A stretch of DNA of 64,000 bases from Shewanella sp. SG41-4 (GTDB lineage: Bacteria; Pseudomonadota; Gammaproteobacteria; Enterobacterales; Shewanellaceae). Location: the NCBI RefSeq assembly GCF_014164505.1, contig NZ_JACJFI010000001.1, positions 1 through 64,000 on the forward strand, in the 5' to 3' direction. The notes below the pieces were generated by a model, which saw only the letters and a list, made by a program, of their open reading frames with translations, was not told the DNA's origin and did no database searches. Of the stretch, positions 7,523 to 16,880 are shown piece by piece. The position numbers and the translations under genes were made by a program. How positions within the stretch are numbered: the first letter of the stretch is position 1; each line of letters opens with the position of its first letter.

Positions 7523-9514
7523 ATGAACAAATCAATCATCGCACTTTCAATGATAACAACACTTTCGCTGAATGCATTTGCAGCACAACACGAGCACGAT
7601 CATTTAACGGTCGACTATCACGGTAAAGCGGCAACACCTGCAACTATTACTCATAATGCTGCCTTAGCAAAAAGCCTTAATTTTGATGACAAAGTCGCTT
7701 TTGAGCGTTTTAGTAAAAACCAAATTGCTGAGTTCGACCAAGCAACCGCTGACATTTTACGTGCAGAATTTAGCTTTATCAGTGAACAATTTCCTGACTC
7801 GGTTAATCCATCACTTTATCGCCAGGCACAACTCAATATGGTGCCAAACGGTTTATATAAAGTGACTGACGGTATCTACCAAATTCGTGGCACTGACTTA
7901 TCTAATATGACCTTGATTCGTGGTGAAACAGGTTGGATTGTTTATGATGTACTGTTAACAAAAGAAGCCGCAGAGCAATCACTAAAATTTGCTTTTGAAC
8001 ACTTACCAGAAGGCAACAACTTACCCATTGTAGCAATGATTTATTCCCACAGTCATGCAGATCACTTTGGTGGCGCGCGCGGGGTTCAAAACTTATATCC
8101 TGACGTGAAAGTGTACGGTTCAAATAATATTACCACAGAAGTTGTAGATGAAAATGTACTTGCTGGTAACGCGATGAGCCGCCGAGCAAGTTATCAATAT
8201 GGCGCCACATTGGGTAAACACGATCATGGTATTGTTGATGCAGCCTTGGCAAAAGGCTTATCAAAAGGTGAAGTTACTTATGTGAAACCAGACTATGAAC
8301 TCAACCAACAAGACAAATGGGAAACGTTAACGATTGACGGGCTTGAAATGGTATTTATGGATGCATCAGGCACTGAAGCTGCCAGTGAAATGGTGACTTA
8401 TATTCCGTCTATGAAAGCGTTATGGACAGGTGAACTCACCTATGACGGTATGCATAACATTTATACTTTACGCGGTGCCAAAGTACGTGATGCCTTAAAG
8501 TGGTCAAAAGACATCAACCAAATGGTCAATGCATTTGGTCAAGATGTTGAAGTATTATTTGCATCACATTCAGCACCGGTATGGGGTAATGGTGAAATTA
8601 ATCAATATCTTAAAATGCAACGTGACAATTATGGTTTAGTGCATAACCAATCATTACGATTAGCCAACCAAGGCGTTGTGATACAAGATATTGGCGATGC
8701 AATCATGGACACTATTCCGCAACAGGTCAAAGACACCTGGTACACCAATGGTTATCACGGCACATACAGCCACAACGCCAAAGCGGTTTACAACATGTAT
8801 TTGGGTTACTTTGACATGAATCCAGCCAACTTAAATCCACTACCTACTCAACAAGAGGCAAGTAAATTTGTCGAATATATGGGTGGAGCTAATAATATCG
8901 TGAAAAAGGCTAAAGCAGACTTTAGCGAAGGTGATTATCGCTTTGTGGCTACTGCACTCAACAAAGTGGTGATGGCCGACCCAAAGAATCAACCTGCCCG
9001 AGACTTATTGGCTGACACTTATGAACAACTTGGTTATCAAGCAGAAGGTGCAGGATGGAGAAATATATACCTTACGGGAGCGCAAGAGTTACGTATTGGT
9101 ATTCAGCCTGGCGCACCAAAATCAGCGTCACCAGATGTATTGAGCGAAATGGATATGACAACATTGTTTGATTTTCTAGCCGTTAAAGTGGACAGTATTG
9201 CAGCAAATAAATTAGGGGATATTAGTTTAAATGTGGAAACTAAAGCCGCCAAAGGCGAGCCAGCGAACACCGTATTTGTAGAGCTGAGTAATGGTAACTT
9301 AAACAATATTATTGTCGAAAAAGCTAAAGCAGCTGACGCAACTTTAACGATTGCAAAATCCGATGTTGTTGATATTTTATTAGGTCAAACAACGCTAAAG
9401 CAGTTACTTGAGCAAGGTAATGCCACCATGACTGGCGACCAAGATGCCTTTAGTAAAATAGCTTCAACGTTAGTTCAATTTGACGAAAATTTTGAAATCG
9501 TTCCATTACGTTAA
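7523..9514 (+). CDS. Exported alkyl sulfatase, SdsA1-type metallo-beta-lactamase fold
   Basis: A 663-residue protein with a Sec signal peptide cleaved after the AFA at residues 19-21. The metallo-beta-lactamase core carries the dinuclear zinc motif HSHADH (His176, His178, Asp180, His181), with GTEAASEM and SHSAPVWG supplying further ligands and pocket. A helical dimerisation domain follows (about residues 390-540), then a C-terminal SCP2-like domain (about 540-663) that binds the alkyl chain. The order and length match SdsA1-type alkyl sulfatases, which hydrolyse SDS and other primary alkyl sulfates to alcohol and sulfate. Here it would act in the periplasm, probably under the divergent LysR regulator. 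Confidence 0.9.
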   Translation: MNKSIIALSMITTLSLNAFAAQHEHDHLTVDYHGKAATPATITHNAALAKSLNFDDKVAFERFSKNQIAEFDQATADILRAEFSFISEQFPDSVNPSLYRQAQLNMVPNGLYKVTDGIYQIRGTDLSNMTLIRGETGWIVYDVLLTKEAAEQSLKFAFEHLPEGNNLPIVAMIYSHSHADHFGGARGVQNLYPDVKVYGSNNITTEVVDENVLAGNAMSRRASYQYGATLGKHDHGIVDAALAKGLSKGEVTYVKPDYELNQQDKWETLTIDGLEMVFMDASGTEAASEMVTYIPSMKALWTGELTYDGMHNIYTLRGAKVRDALKWSKDINQMVNAFGQDVEVLFASHSAPVWGNGEINQYLKMQRDNYGLVHNQSLRLANQGVVIQDIGDAIMDTIPQQVKDTWYTNGYHGTYSHNAKAVYNMYLGYFDMNPANLNPLPTQQEASKFVEYMGGANNIVKKAKADFSEGDYRFVATALNKVVMADPKNQPARDLLADTYEQLGYQAEGAGWRNIYLTGAQELRIGIQPGAPKSASPDVLSEMDMTTLFDFLAVKVDSIAANKLGDISLNVETKAAKGEPANTVFVELSNGNLNNIIVEKAKAADATLTIAKSDVVDILLGQTTLKQLLEQGNATMTGDQDAFSKIASTLVQFDENFEIVPLR

Positions 9515-9540
9515 TTATTGGAAGCTAGCTCAACTAAACA

Positions 9541-9576
9541 CAATTCAGCCGAAGCTTTGCTTCGGCTGAATTGTTT
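9541..9576. terminator. Strong terminator between sulfatase and pfaE
   Basis: A perfect 15-bp stem (9541-9555 with 9559-9573) with a 3-nt loop, followed by TTT. Convergent genes on both sides make it a likely two-way terminator. Confidence 0.75.
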
Positions 9577-9635
9577 GTACCGACTAAAATTAATTTTTCT
9601 GTTTAACATCTGATTTTAGAAAGTCGTTTTTGGCT

Positions 9636-10577
9636 TTAACAAAGTAATTCTGCCAGCGATAATTGGTAAATATTTAATGAATTATCAATGGGCTCTATTC
9701 TAAGTGAATGTTGTTCATTTACTTGCTTAGTTAAGCCAAAGGTTATTGCAAAACGATATTGCTGATCAAGCCGGCCTAATACTGTTTGCCACGCCATTGT
9801 GGTGGCGATGTCTTCAGCCTCTGTAAAATTAAGCTTAACGTCTTGTTGTAATTCAATGGTTTTATGTGATTTATCAGCGAGCTGCACATTTACATTCCCT
9901 TGCGTTATTAAGCCAAAATCAACAGAAAATGATTTAAGTGACAATGCCAAGCCTAAACCACGGGCTTTAATGTAAGACTCTTTTACCGCCCATAAATCAA
10001 AAAATCGCTGTCGCTGCAATGATGGCGGCAATTGTAATAAAGTGTCGGTTTCAGCTTGGGTAAAGTAGTGATTAAGAATAGGTACAATATCTGTACTGCT
10101 ACGTTCACGCTCAATATCTACCCCAAAACACAGGTCAGCATCAGCGTAATGATCAGCTTTTAACGCATGTCCGCCCATCACTATCCCAATCATTAACCAC
10201 TCACCGCTGTGACTTAAATTAAAATGCAGCCCTGTTTTCGCCAACAAATCTGGTGTTAGTGCCGGTTTACCTTTAGCACCGTAACTAAAACGCCACTCAT
10301 TGGGCTTTAGTTCACTATGCAGTGATAACACAGCCCGAAGCCCTAAGCGTACTTGTAAACCATTATTGCGTGCCGACACGCTCCTATAACGGCTCACCTT
10401 AGCGACCTCGTCATCAGTTAACCAATCTAAGGCTAAACCCGCTTCATAATCAGTAGGTGATAGCGCCCCATTAAGCGGCACAAAATAAACATAGGGCTGA
10501 GAAAGCCCTGTTGTTCGAGTGCCTGATTGAACAGCTAATGGTGTCGTTGATTGAGTTGCTGAGGACATGACCGACAT
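9636..10577 (-). CDS. pfaE: 4'-phosphopantetheinyl transferase for the PUFA synthase
   Basis: A 313-residue Sfp-type phosphopantetheinyl transferase. The magnesium/CoA motif GVDIE has Asp154 and Glu156. The second motif has Trp196, Lys199, Glu200 and Lys204 (WAVKESYIKARG). The GKPAL and FNLSHSG blocks are present too. Shewanella PfaE enzymes have this length and load the tandem ACPs of PfaA. Here it lies 26 kb from pfaR-pfaABCD, on the opposite strand, with an unrelated envelope gene cluster in between. No clear ribosome site is visible before the chosen ATG; a second ATG three codons in is equally possible. Confidence 0.9.
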   Translation of the reverse strand: MSVMSSATQSTTPLAVQSGTRTTGLSQPYVYFVPLNGALSPTDYEAGLALDWLTDDEVAKVSRYRSVSARNNGLQVRLGLRAVLSLHSELKPNEWRFSYGAKGKPALTPDLLAKTGLHFNLSHSGEWLMIGIVMGGHALKADHYADADLCFGVDIERERSSTDIVPILNHYFTQAETDTLLQLPPSLQRQRFFDLWAVKESYIKARGLGLALSLKSFSVDFGLITQGNVNVQLADKSHKTIELQQDVKLNFTEAEDIATTMAWQTVLGRLDQQYRFAITFGLTKQVNEQHSLRIEPIDNSLNIYQLSLAELLC

Positions 10578-10792
10578 TAAAAATACATAACACTCTATTA
10601 AACGATAATACGGCTAAATTACCGTAATAAGACCGATGTCGCGAGAGTTTTGTCAAATAAAACCCATATAGCGAATAGTGCAAATAAGCACGTTTAGCAT
10701 CAAAAAAGTTATTTTCACTTTTACTGTTGATGATTGACGTTAATTCATCAACAATCACCACTATCATCACAACATCGAAAGCTTATACCTTC

Positions 10793-11776
10793 ATGCGCAT
10801 AGTCAGTTTAGTCATCATGCTATTTTTATCGCTACTCAGCTCAAACGCTGCGTTTGCTCAATGGCATCAAAAGAGTTTTGATGTCATGGGTACCCTCGCC
10901 CACGTTGAATTTTGGCTAGACGATGATGCAGCCCAAGCAAAGGCAGATGGCTTAATTGCCGCTGTAGAGCAAGAAATGCAGCGCATTGATCAAACCATGA
11001 GTCCTTACATCGCCACCAGCGAACTCAGTATCATTAATCGCGATGCAGCCACAAAACCCGTCACAATCAGCCCAGAGCTATTTGATTTACTCACCGACGC
11101 GCAAGATATTGCCAAATTAACCGATGGCATGTTTGATATCACCTACGCCTCAGTAGGTTACCAATACGATTATCGTAAACACCAAAAGCCCGACCAAGCG
11201 GCCATTAACACCGCATTAAAAGCAATTAACTACCAAGCAGTAATGCTCGACAAACCCACCTCTTCAGTTCGTTTTGCTAATACCGATGTCAAAATTGATT
11301 TAGGCGGAATAGCTAAAGGGCATGCGGTTAAAAATTGCATTGCGATATTAAAAGACGCAGGCATAGAACATGCACTTATCAGCGCTGGCGGCGACACGAC
11401 ATTACTGGGCGATCGCATCGGACGCCCTTGGTTTGTTGGTATAAAACACCCTCGCGCAGACGACAAAACGGCAGTGCAATTACCATTAAGTGACGAGTCA
11501 ATTTCGACATCGGGCGATTACGAACGTTACTTTATCGAAGACGGCTTGCGCTATCATCATATTATTAATCCCAAAACTGGTGACTCAGCACGCAATGTTG
11601 TCAGCGTGTCAATTATCGGTAAAAATCCAACTTATGTAGATGCCCTGTCCACCGCCATTTTTGTCATGGGATTACAAAAAGGCATGGCGTTAATCAATGA
11701 GTTACCTGAATACGAAGCGATCATAATAGACAATCAACAAACGTTATATGTATCGACGGGGTTACAACAAGACTAA
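10793..11776 (+). CDS. apbE: FAD:protein FMN transferase, exported
   Basis: A 327-residue ApbE-family protein started at the ATG at 10793, where a signal peptide begins and ends at AFAQ. Family motifs are FDVMGTLAHVEFW at the mature N-terminus, TMSPYIATSELSIIN, DLGGIAKGHAVK, ISAGGDTTLLG and the C-terminal ALSTAIFVMG. ApbE moves FMN from FAD onto a Thr/Ser of a target protein in the periplasm. No obvious flavinylation target (S/TGAT-type site) stands next to it. apbE genes are often found with TlpA, DUF4266 and DUF3570 genes, all present 11-12 kb downstream, so it may belong functionally to that cluster. Confidence 0.9.
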   Translation: MRIVSLVIMLFLSLLSSNAAFAQWHQKSFDVMGTLAHVEFWLDDDAAQAKADGLIAAVEQEMQRIDQTMSPYIATSELSIINRDAATKPVTISPELFDLLTDAQDIAKLTDGMFDITYASVGYQYDYRKHQKPDQAAINTALKAINYQAVMLDKPTSSVRFANTDVKIDLGGIAKGHAVKNCIAILKDAGIEHALISAGGDTTLLGDRIGRPWFVGIKHPRADDKTAVQLPLSDESISTSGDYERYFIEDGLRYHHIINPKTGDSARNVVSVSIIGKNPTYVDALSTAIFVMGLQKGMALINELPEYEAIIIDNQQTLYVSTGLQQD

Positions 11777-11872
11777 GTTTTTTGGTAATTAATCATTTGA
11801 TATTGATTATTAGATTCGAGGCCTAGACGACTGGATAAATCACCGTTAAATATATCTAAGGATGGGACTGAA

Positions 11873-12658
11873 ATGAATGTTCAAGAAACATTAGAAGAAA
11901 AAGTTGATCGGTTTAAAGTCTATTATATGGAACTAATCTCAACAGCAGAATGTGAACAAAACCTGACTCACCAGAATGTCCCTTCCAAAATCCTTTGTTG
12001 TTCAATTTTTGATGCTATTTCAAAAAGTGTTTTTCCTGAAATCACTTCTAATAGAGAACGTTACATATCACTTGTAAGACGTTGTGATAGCTGGCCAGAA
12101 AGTAAAAAAGTGAGTTTACTTCATTTGGTAAGATTATTTGAAATCACTAAAAATATTCCGCCAAATACCAACCAACTCGTCGAACTAGCTCAACAAAAAT
12201 TCAATCGTTTATTTCCAATATCTAATAATTTATCGAGTAATCATGTACCTATAAGCTCGGACATTAATCTTGAAGATATACTAACTCTTTGGCCGAAACA
12301 AAATAGTACCCATATAAAAATTGGAGGAGTAAAACCACACCAGTTAATGCATGAAAACTTACTTTGGTTGTACAGAAACTCTGTAGTCCATGAATATAGA
12401 AATCCAGGACAAGGTTTCGAACTTGGTCAGTATGTGCCCGAATATGCTTTTTACCAGGAGCTTTCGACCATTAATTCATTAACAGATAAAGGATTTAATT
12501 TTACGAATCGTTGGGAGCTTGTTTACCCTGTTAATTTCTTTATTAATCTTTGCAAAGAAGCGCTAAACGTTGCTGCATTAAATCATTTAGAAAACCAAAC
12601 ATGCCCTTTCCAAGGATATTCAGAAGGTACGTATTGGTTGCCAAATTTTAACGATTAA
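11873..12658 (+). CDS. Orphan protein with a HEPN-like RNxxxH motif
   Basis: A 261-residue cytoplasmic protein that I do not recognise as a named family. It starts at an ATG preceded by AAGGATGGG. It is more AT-rich than its neighbours, suggesting recent acquisition. Residues 168-173 read RNSVVH, fitting the R-polar-x3-H (RX4-6H) catalytic motif of HEPN RNase-type domains, inside a predicted helix (LLWLYRNSVVHEYR). HEPN proteins are common in toxin and phage-defence systems. No partner antitoxin gene is adjacent. The assignment is a motif-level suggestion only. Confidence 0.55.
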   Translation: MNVQETLEEKVDRFKVYYMELISTAECEQNLTHQNVPSKILCCSIFDAISKSVFPEITSNRERYISLVRRCDSWPESKKVSLLHLVRLFEITKNIPPNTNQLVELAQQKFNRLFPISNNLSSNHVPISSDINLEDILTLWPKQNSTHIKIGGVKPHQLMHENLLWLYRNSVVHEYRNPGQGFELGQYVPEYAFYQELSTINSLTDKGFNFTNRWELVYPVNFFINLCKEALNVAALNHLENQTCPFQGYSEGTYWLPNFND

Positions 12659-12660
12659 AC

Positions 12661-12688
12661 AAAAATGAGCTGGCCAGAAGCCAACTCA
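12661..12688 (-). terminator. Terminator of the minus-strand cytochrome/DUF1501 operon
   Basis: A 9-position stem (12666-12674 with 12680-12688, one mismatch), followed on the minus strand by TTTTTG. It lies just past the stop codon of the DUF1501 gene. Confidence 0.6.
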
Positions 12689-12717
12689 TTCCTAGGAACA
12701 ATATAACGTTAACAACC

Positions 12718-14295
12718 CTACACTATCGGTTGAAACGCGGTTAACGAATCAAGCATGGTTGCATTGCCTAATCCTTGTCCTGGGGCAATTGACGTAAATT
12801 GGCTTTGTTCGCCATGTAGAGCCATATAATTTAGCAATACGGTTTCTACCAACAAGTTAACGTTATTGGCCGACGGGGCTGACGCGGTATCAACGGATGC
12901 ATCACTGCGCATAAAACCAATTTGTTGTTTTCTGGCCATTTGGTCGGCGCTGCCACCCATTAATAGTGGTTTGCCAGACGGATTATAAACCAAAAAGAAT
13001 GACGCGCCTGTTGATGAGTTATCGCCAGTCCATTCGCCTTTACCGCGCCCTTCCATGGAGTCATCGATGCGGCCATTGCTAGCAACTGAGCCATCACTAA
13101 ACACGTATAACATTAACGGCATATTGCGACGTGAAGCATATTCTAAACACGCGCCCATGCAGCGACCAGCTCGTAAATCTCTTAACTCACCTGTGGCGCG
13201 CTCGCCAGTGTGATAGTCAAACCCCCCCATGGTGACCGTGCCCGCACCTGAAAAGCCATTAACCACTAACTTCATGATTGACGCTGTTTTTTGGAACTCA
13301 GACTCTGAGTCAAATTCATTAATCCCAAAAATGCCGCCAGGACCGACAATATCAGGGTCTAACAATGGGTTTAATGTTGATGGGTCGCCAAAACGGTCGG
13401 CAAGATCGGCACTTTTAACATAACCACAATTAACCAAATCTTTAATCACATCACCGCGGGTAACTTGCGTGTTCACTGCCGCCATTTTTTGAGCGCTAAT
13501 ACGTTGAATACTTTCCATTACGGCCACAGCATCTCGTTGCGACAATAAACTGAATAAATCACCTACATCCACTAAACCCGTTACGTCTGAAGGTCGGTCA
13601 ATTTTAGTGGGCCGTTTGCTTAAATCAATAAAGTTGGTGGGCGCCATTGAATTGCCGCCTGAGTCAGAATTACGCGACCCCACTAGCGGCATTAACGAAC
13701 CGTTCGCCCCTGCTGCCGCGATAGCATACATAGGATTGTGTGGATTATTGCCCGTGTCATTGTCTGAGCGATTGGGGATCACAGCACCGTTGATACGCGA
13801 TGCGGTATCAGATGATACTTTCTCTAAAATCCCGCGTAAAAATGCTGAGTCAGAGTGAAACGCCAGCCCTAAATCAGTATTAATAAAATCAGACATCCCC
13901 GCATTAGGGTTTGCAATAGACGGAGCCATATCACCTGGTAAACCCAGTTTGTTATAACCAGCCGTAGATAAGAAATCTTGCTGCCCGCCAGCGCCGCCAA
14001 CCAACACATTAGAGCCCGCAATATTGGCACCACCGGCTAAATCGAAACTAATAAACGGAATTTTGCCCGCCCCTTGTACGCTGATGCCACAAGAGTCTCT
14101 TAATGCTTCAAGATCGGGCGATAACGCCGCATGGGCATTGTTAGGGTTAGCAAATAGGCTAAATAGTGACAAACCAGCAACTGCAGCGCCGCCTTTGTAC
14201 AAGCCTGTCGAAATAAAATCTCGCCTAGTCATCGGCTTACGGTGATCAGCAAACAACAATGGACTGTCTGGATGAAGGTGCTTAGTTCTAGTCAT
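12718..14295 (-). CDS. Tat-exported DUF1501 family protein
   Basis: A 525-residue protein with a twin-arginine signal: TRRDFISTGL at residues 23-32, then a hydrophobic stretch ending near NAHA. The mature part has DUF1501-like features: a Gly-rich segment following the signal (DLAGGANIAGSNVLVGG), GGFDYHTGERATGELRDL and a VFSDGS segment. DUF1501 proteins belong to the alkaline phosphatase/sulfatase-like superfamily and usually travel with cytochrome-like exported proteins, as here. Database names such as 'GspF' for relatives are not supported by this sequence. It is the last gene of a three-gene minus-strand operon; AAGGA precedes the start. Confidence 0.75.
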   Translation of the reverse strand: MTRTKHLHPDSPLLFADHRKPMTRRDFISTGLYKGGAAVAGLSLFSLFANPNNAHAALSPDLEALRDSCGISVQGAGKIPFISFDLAGGANIAGSNVLVGGAGGQQDFLSTAGYNKLGLPGDMAPSIANPNAGMSDFINTDLGLAFHSDSAFLRGILEKVSSDTASRINGAVIPNRSDNDTGNNPHNPMYAIAAAGANGSLMPLVGSRNSDSGGNSMAPTNFIDLSKRPTKIDRPSDVTGLVDVGDLFSLLSQRDAVAVMESIQRISAQKMAAVNTQVTRGDVIKDLVNCGYVKSADLADRFGDPSTLNPLLDPDIVGPGGIFGINEFDSESEFQKTASIMKLVVNGFSGAGTVTMGGFDYHTGERATGELRDLRAGRCMGACLEYASRRNMPLMLYVFSDGSVASNGRIDDSMEGRGKGEWTGDNSSTGASFFLVYNPSGKPLLMGGSADQMARKQQIGFMRSDASVDTASAPSANNVNLLVETVLLNYMALHGEQSQFTSIAPGQGLGNATMLDSLTAFQPIV

Positions 14296-14428
14296 TGTTG
14301 AATCCTTTTTGTGCCCGTATTACGGCTATATCAGTTGCATAAGTTAATCGTGAAAACGTCAATCCAGCAACCGTTTGCCTTGACTGCTGTAAGGTTGATG
14401 GTATCAATCGCTGTAAATATCGTTTCAT
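14288..14428 (-). CDS. 46-residue coupled small ORF
   Basis: A short open frame in the gap between the LamG/haem gene and the DUF1501 gene. It has a strong ribosome site (GGAGG, seven bases before ATG), and its stop overlaps the DUF1501 start as ATGACTAG. The peptide is basic (MKRYLQRLIPSTLQQSRQTV...) with no clear membrane segment. The leader GGAG-CGACAGTATGAA closely resembles the one before the first gene of the operon. It may be a real coupled peptide or a leader that sets DUF1501 translation. Coding status is unproven. Confidence 0.4.
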   Translation of the reverse strand: MKRYLQRLIPSTLQQSRQTVAGLTFSRLTYATDIAVIRAQKGFNND

Positions 14429-14439
14429 ACTGTCGCCTC

Positions 14440-16878
14440 CTATTGCACTAGCATCACGGCACTAGCCAATACGGCTGCGCAACTAGACTTAGCGATAGTA
14501 CGGGTGCGCTCGGCAGTACAAGTGCCACTACAAACCGACAGACTGCTAACCAAGCTATCCAGCTCATTGTAAACTGCACTTTGGCTTGGCTGACTGGCTA
14601 GCGATAACGGCATAAGTTGGTTAATTAACGGGTTCAATAAATTGGCGCGCTCAGTGGTATTTAACGCCACACTAGGTACGGCAGTAAAGTCCACATCTGG
14701 GAACCAATTACTGCGAATCGTGTTGTCTTCAATCGCAGTATCACAATAGGCAATGGCAAGCTGGGTAATGCCCATTTGCTGAGCTGAAATAAAGGTTTCA
14801 ATATTTTCAAGACTCGGTAATTGGCGTTTAACTAATTGATAGGTGTTAAATACTTTAGTCGACTTCTGGTCAACGCCCGTCAGCATACTCATACTGTGAT
14901 TGATTTCAGCAAAATTACGCACACCGACTTGAGCCGATTGAGTGGTTGCAGGCAACTCGGCTGGGGTAACAAATACCCCAGGTAACACCACATTGGTGTG
15001 ATCGCCTAATTGTTCAAAGGTTAAGAAAAACTCATCCAAATTAGCGCCTTTTTCAAGGGCGATAATAGTACCCAACGAAGATATTGAAAACGGCTCTGCA
15101 ATCGCTTGCCCTGCCGATACTGATAAATCGAGATTCGCGTATGACTGGCCTTGAGCACTTTCTTTACCGTTAATACCGATACGTAAGCCTTTTAACGCAA
15201 AGCTGTCTGCTACTGGCGTACCGTCAATGTTGACAATAGCAGCATTACTAAACAAATAGCTGTAGTTATCAAACTGACTGACTTCAAACATGACGTAGGT
15301 ATTGGGAAGATCAATTAAATGACTAATCGAGAACAATAAAAAGAACTTTTCACCGACTCCAACATTATAATTTTGCTGTGCTTGCTCAGGTGCTAGTACC
15401 CGATTATAAATGGCTAATAAGCGAATATCGCCTTGCCATACATGCTGGTTTGACGCTTCTCTACCCAAAATAAGCGCGAAGCTGTCGTCCCAATTAGCCA
15501 GTGGCGCAATGTCTTCATCGACCACATCAATCAATTGACCATTAACGTAAATACTGCGGCCAGTGGTGGCATTGTAAGTCATCACGACGTGCTGCAATGT
15601 GGCTTGTAATACCTCATCCGCATCTGGTGTACTTAATGCTGGCTCGCCATTGGTACTAGATGCCTGAGTGCGCAGCATAAAGTCATAATTATATTGAGTT
15701 TGGCCTAAGGTAAAATTACGTGCGCTATCTCCCGCAGAATAGGTCACTATTCTGGCTGGACCCTCTTGAGTTACATTATTAGGTGTCACCCAAGCCTCAA
15801 CAGAAAACTCACCTGTTGCGGTAATTAAATCATGCAGTTTTTTGCTGTTAGCGGTACTCGCCTGCGCTTTACCGTTAGTAAACGACAAGCCCCAACTGCC
15901 CAACCAATCTACATCACCAGTTAAGGTCAAATTAGCGGCTGGAGATATGCCTGAGGTGTCATAAGCAATGCTGCCCTCACCTGTTTTAAATTGATATAAA
16001 GCAATTACGTCAGTTTCAAAACGGCCACCACTTGAGGCGGTAATGCCATCGGTTAAACGTAATGACTTTGACACCACCATGTCTGGTGAAATCTCATCGA
16101 GTTCAATGCCATCACTGAGCGCCATAATGGCATCGCGCATTTCAATGCTGTCGTCTACACAATTGCTCCAGCAGTTATGAAACTCCGAACCTAAACGCAC
16201 CACAAGCCTTGATTGAGCAGGGTCGTCTAAATTAATCACTCCTTTGGCGGCTTCATAAGCTTGGGTAACATCGGTGCTGGCAAAAAATGGCGACTGTGGA
16301 GATTGCGCACCTTCATTATGGCAAGACACACAATATTGATTCACGATGGGATAAACGTGCTGACTGAATAAGCTGCTGTCGTCAGGAAAGTTTTTACTTG
16401 AACCAGGATCGCGGATAATTGGCGCGGTAAGTTCAATGGTGTTAGCACTGCTAACACGCTCGTCGGCCCATAACTTGACCCATTGAGTCATGGTTTCGCC
16501 ACATGCTGAATCACTGGCTAACCAGCAATTATGCCCACCGGCCACTTTATTGACTAAACGCGACGCCTTAGGATCAGATAAATCTACCAATGGATTGGTG
16601 GCGGCATAAGCATCGTTAACGTTATTACGACTGGCAAAATATGGCGCTTGATTACCTTCGGTATGGCACGCACCGCATTTGTCTTGGGTCGAGATATTAT
16701 CCCACAACGATGCTTTGTATTTTTGAATATCAGCCGTTGCTGCTGCAGGGCCGGTATATACGTCAGATTGCGGAATTTGTTGCGCAGGCGGATTCTTTTC
16801 AACATCCCCGCCACCACAAGCAGAAAGCCCGATGATTAATGAGGCAATAACAAGGCCTTTAGACATTAAATATTTCAC
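14440..16878 (-). CDS. LamG-domain lipoprotein with two haem-c motifs
   Basis: An 812-residue lipoprotein (lipobox LSAC, Cys21). It starts at a GTG two bases after the upstream stop, with GGAGAA before it. Two covalent haem sites are visible: Cys68-x2-Cys71-His72 and Cys183-x2-Cys186-His187, each in a repeated module of about 110 residues that resembles planctomycete-type cytochrome domains. A LamG/concanavalin-like domain follows at about residues 290-510 (FSVEAWVTPNN, RSIYVNGQLID, LLAIYNRVLAPEQAQQNY). The C-terminal 300 residues are unassigned and include a CSGTC pair. It probably sits at the outer membrane or cell surface as an electron-carrying or binding protein. Confidence 0.75.
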   Translation of the reverse strand: MKYLMSKGLVIASLIIGLSACGGGDVEKNPPAQQIPQSDVYTGPAAATADIQKYKASLWDNISTQDKCGACHTEGNQAPYFASRNNVNDAYAATNPLVDLSDPKASRLVNKVAGGHNCWLASDSACGETMTQWVKLWADERVSSANTIELTAPIIRDPGSSKNFPDDSSLFSQHVYPIVNQYCVSCHNEGAQSPQSPFFASTDVTQAYEAAKGVINLDDPAQSRLVVRLGSEFHNCWSNCVDDSIEMRDAIMALSDGIELDEISPDMVVSKSLRLTDGITASSGGRFETDVIALYQFKTGEGSIAYDTSGISPAANLTLTGDVDWLGSWGLSFTNGKAQASTANSKKLHDLITATGEFSVEAWVTPNNVTQEGPARIVTYSAGDSARNFTLGQTQYNYDFMLRTQASSTNGEPALSTPDADEVLQATLQHVVMTYNATTGRSIYVNGQLIDVVDEDIAPLANWDDSFALILGREASNQHVWQGDIRLLAIYNRVLAPEQAQQNYNVGVGEKFFLLFSISHLIDLPNTYVMFEVSQFDNYSYLFSNAAIVNIDGTPVADSFALKGLRIGINGKESAQGQSYANLDLSVSAGQAIAEPFSISSLGTIIALEKGANLDEFFLTFEQLGDHTNVVLPGVFVTPAELPATTQSAQVGVRNFAEINHSMSMLTGVDQKSTKVFNTYQLVKRQLPSLENIETFISAQQMGITQLAIAYCDTAIEDNTIRSNWFPDVDFTAVPSVALNTTERANLLNPLINQLMPLSLASQPSQSAVYNELDSLVSSLSVCSGTCTAERTRTIAKSSCAAVLASAVMLVQ

Positions 16879-16880
16879 GG

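Noticed and set aside
12718-14295. General secretion protein GspF
   Set aside because: The protein has a Tat signal and DUF1501-like blocks and lacks the inner-membrane helices of GspF.
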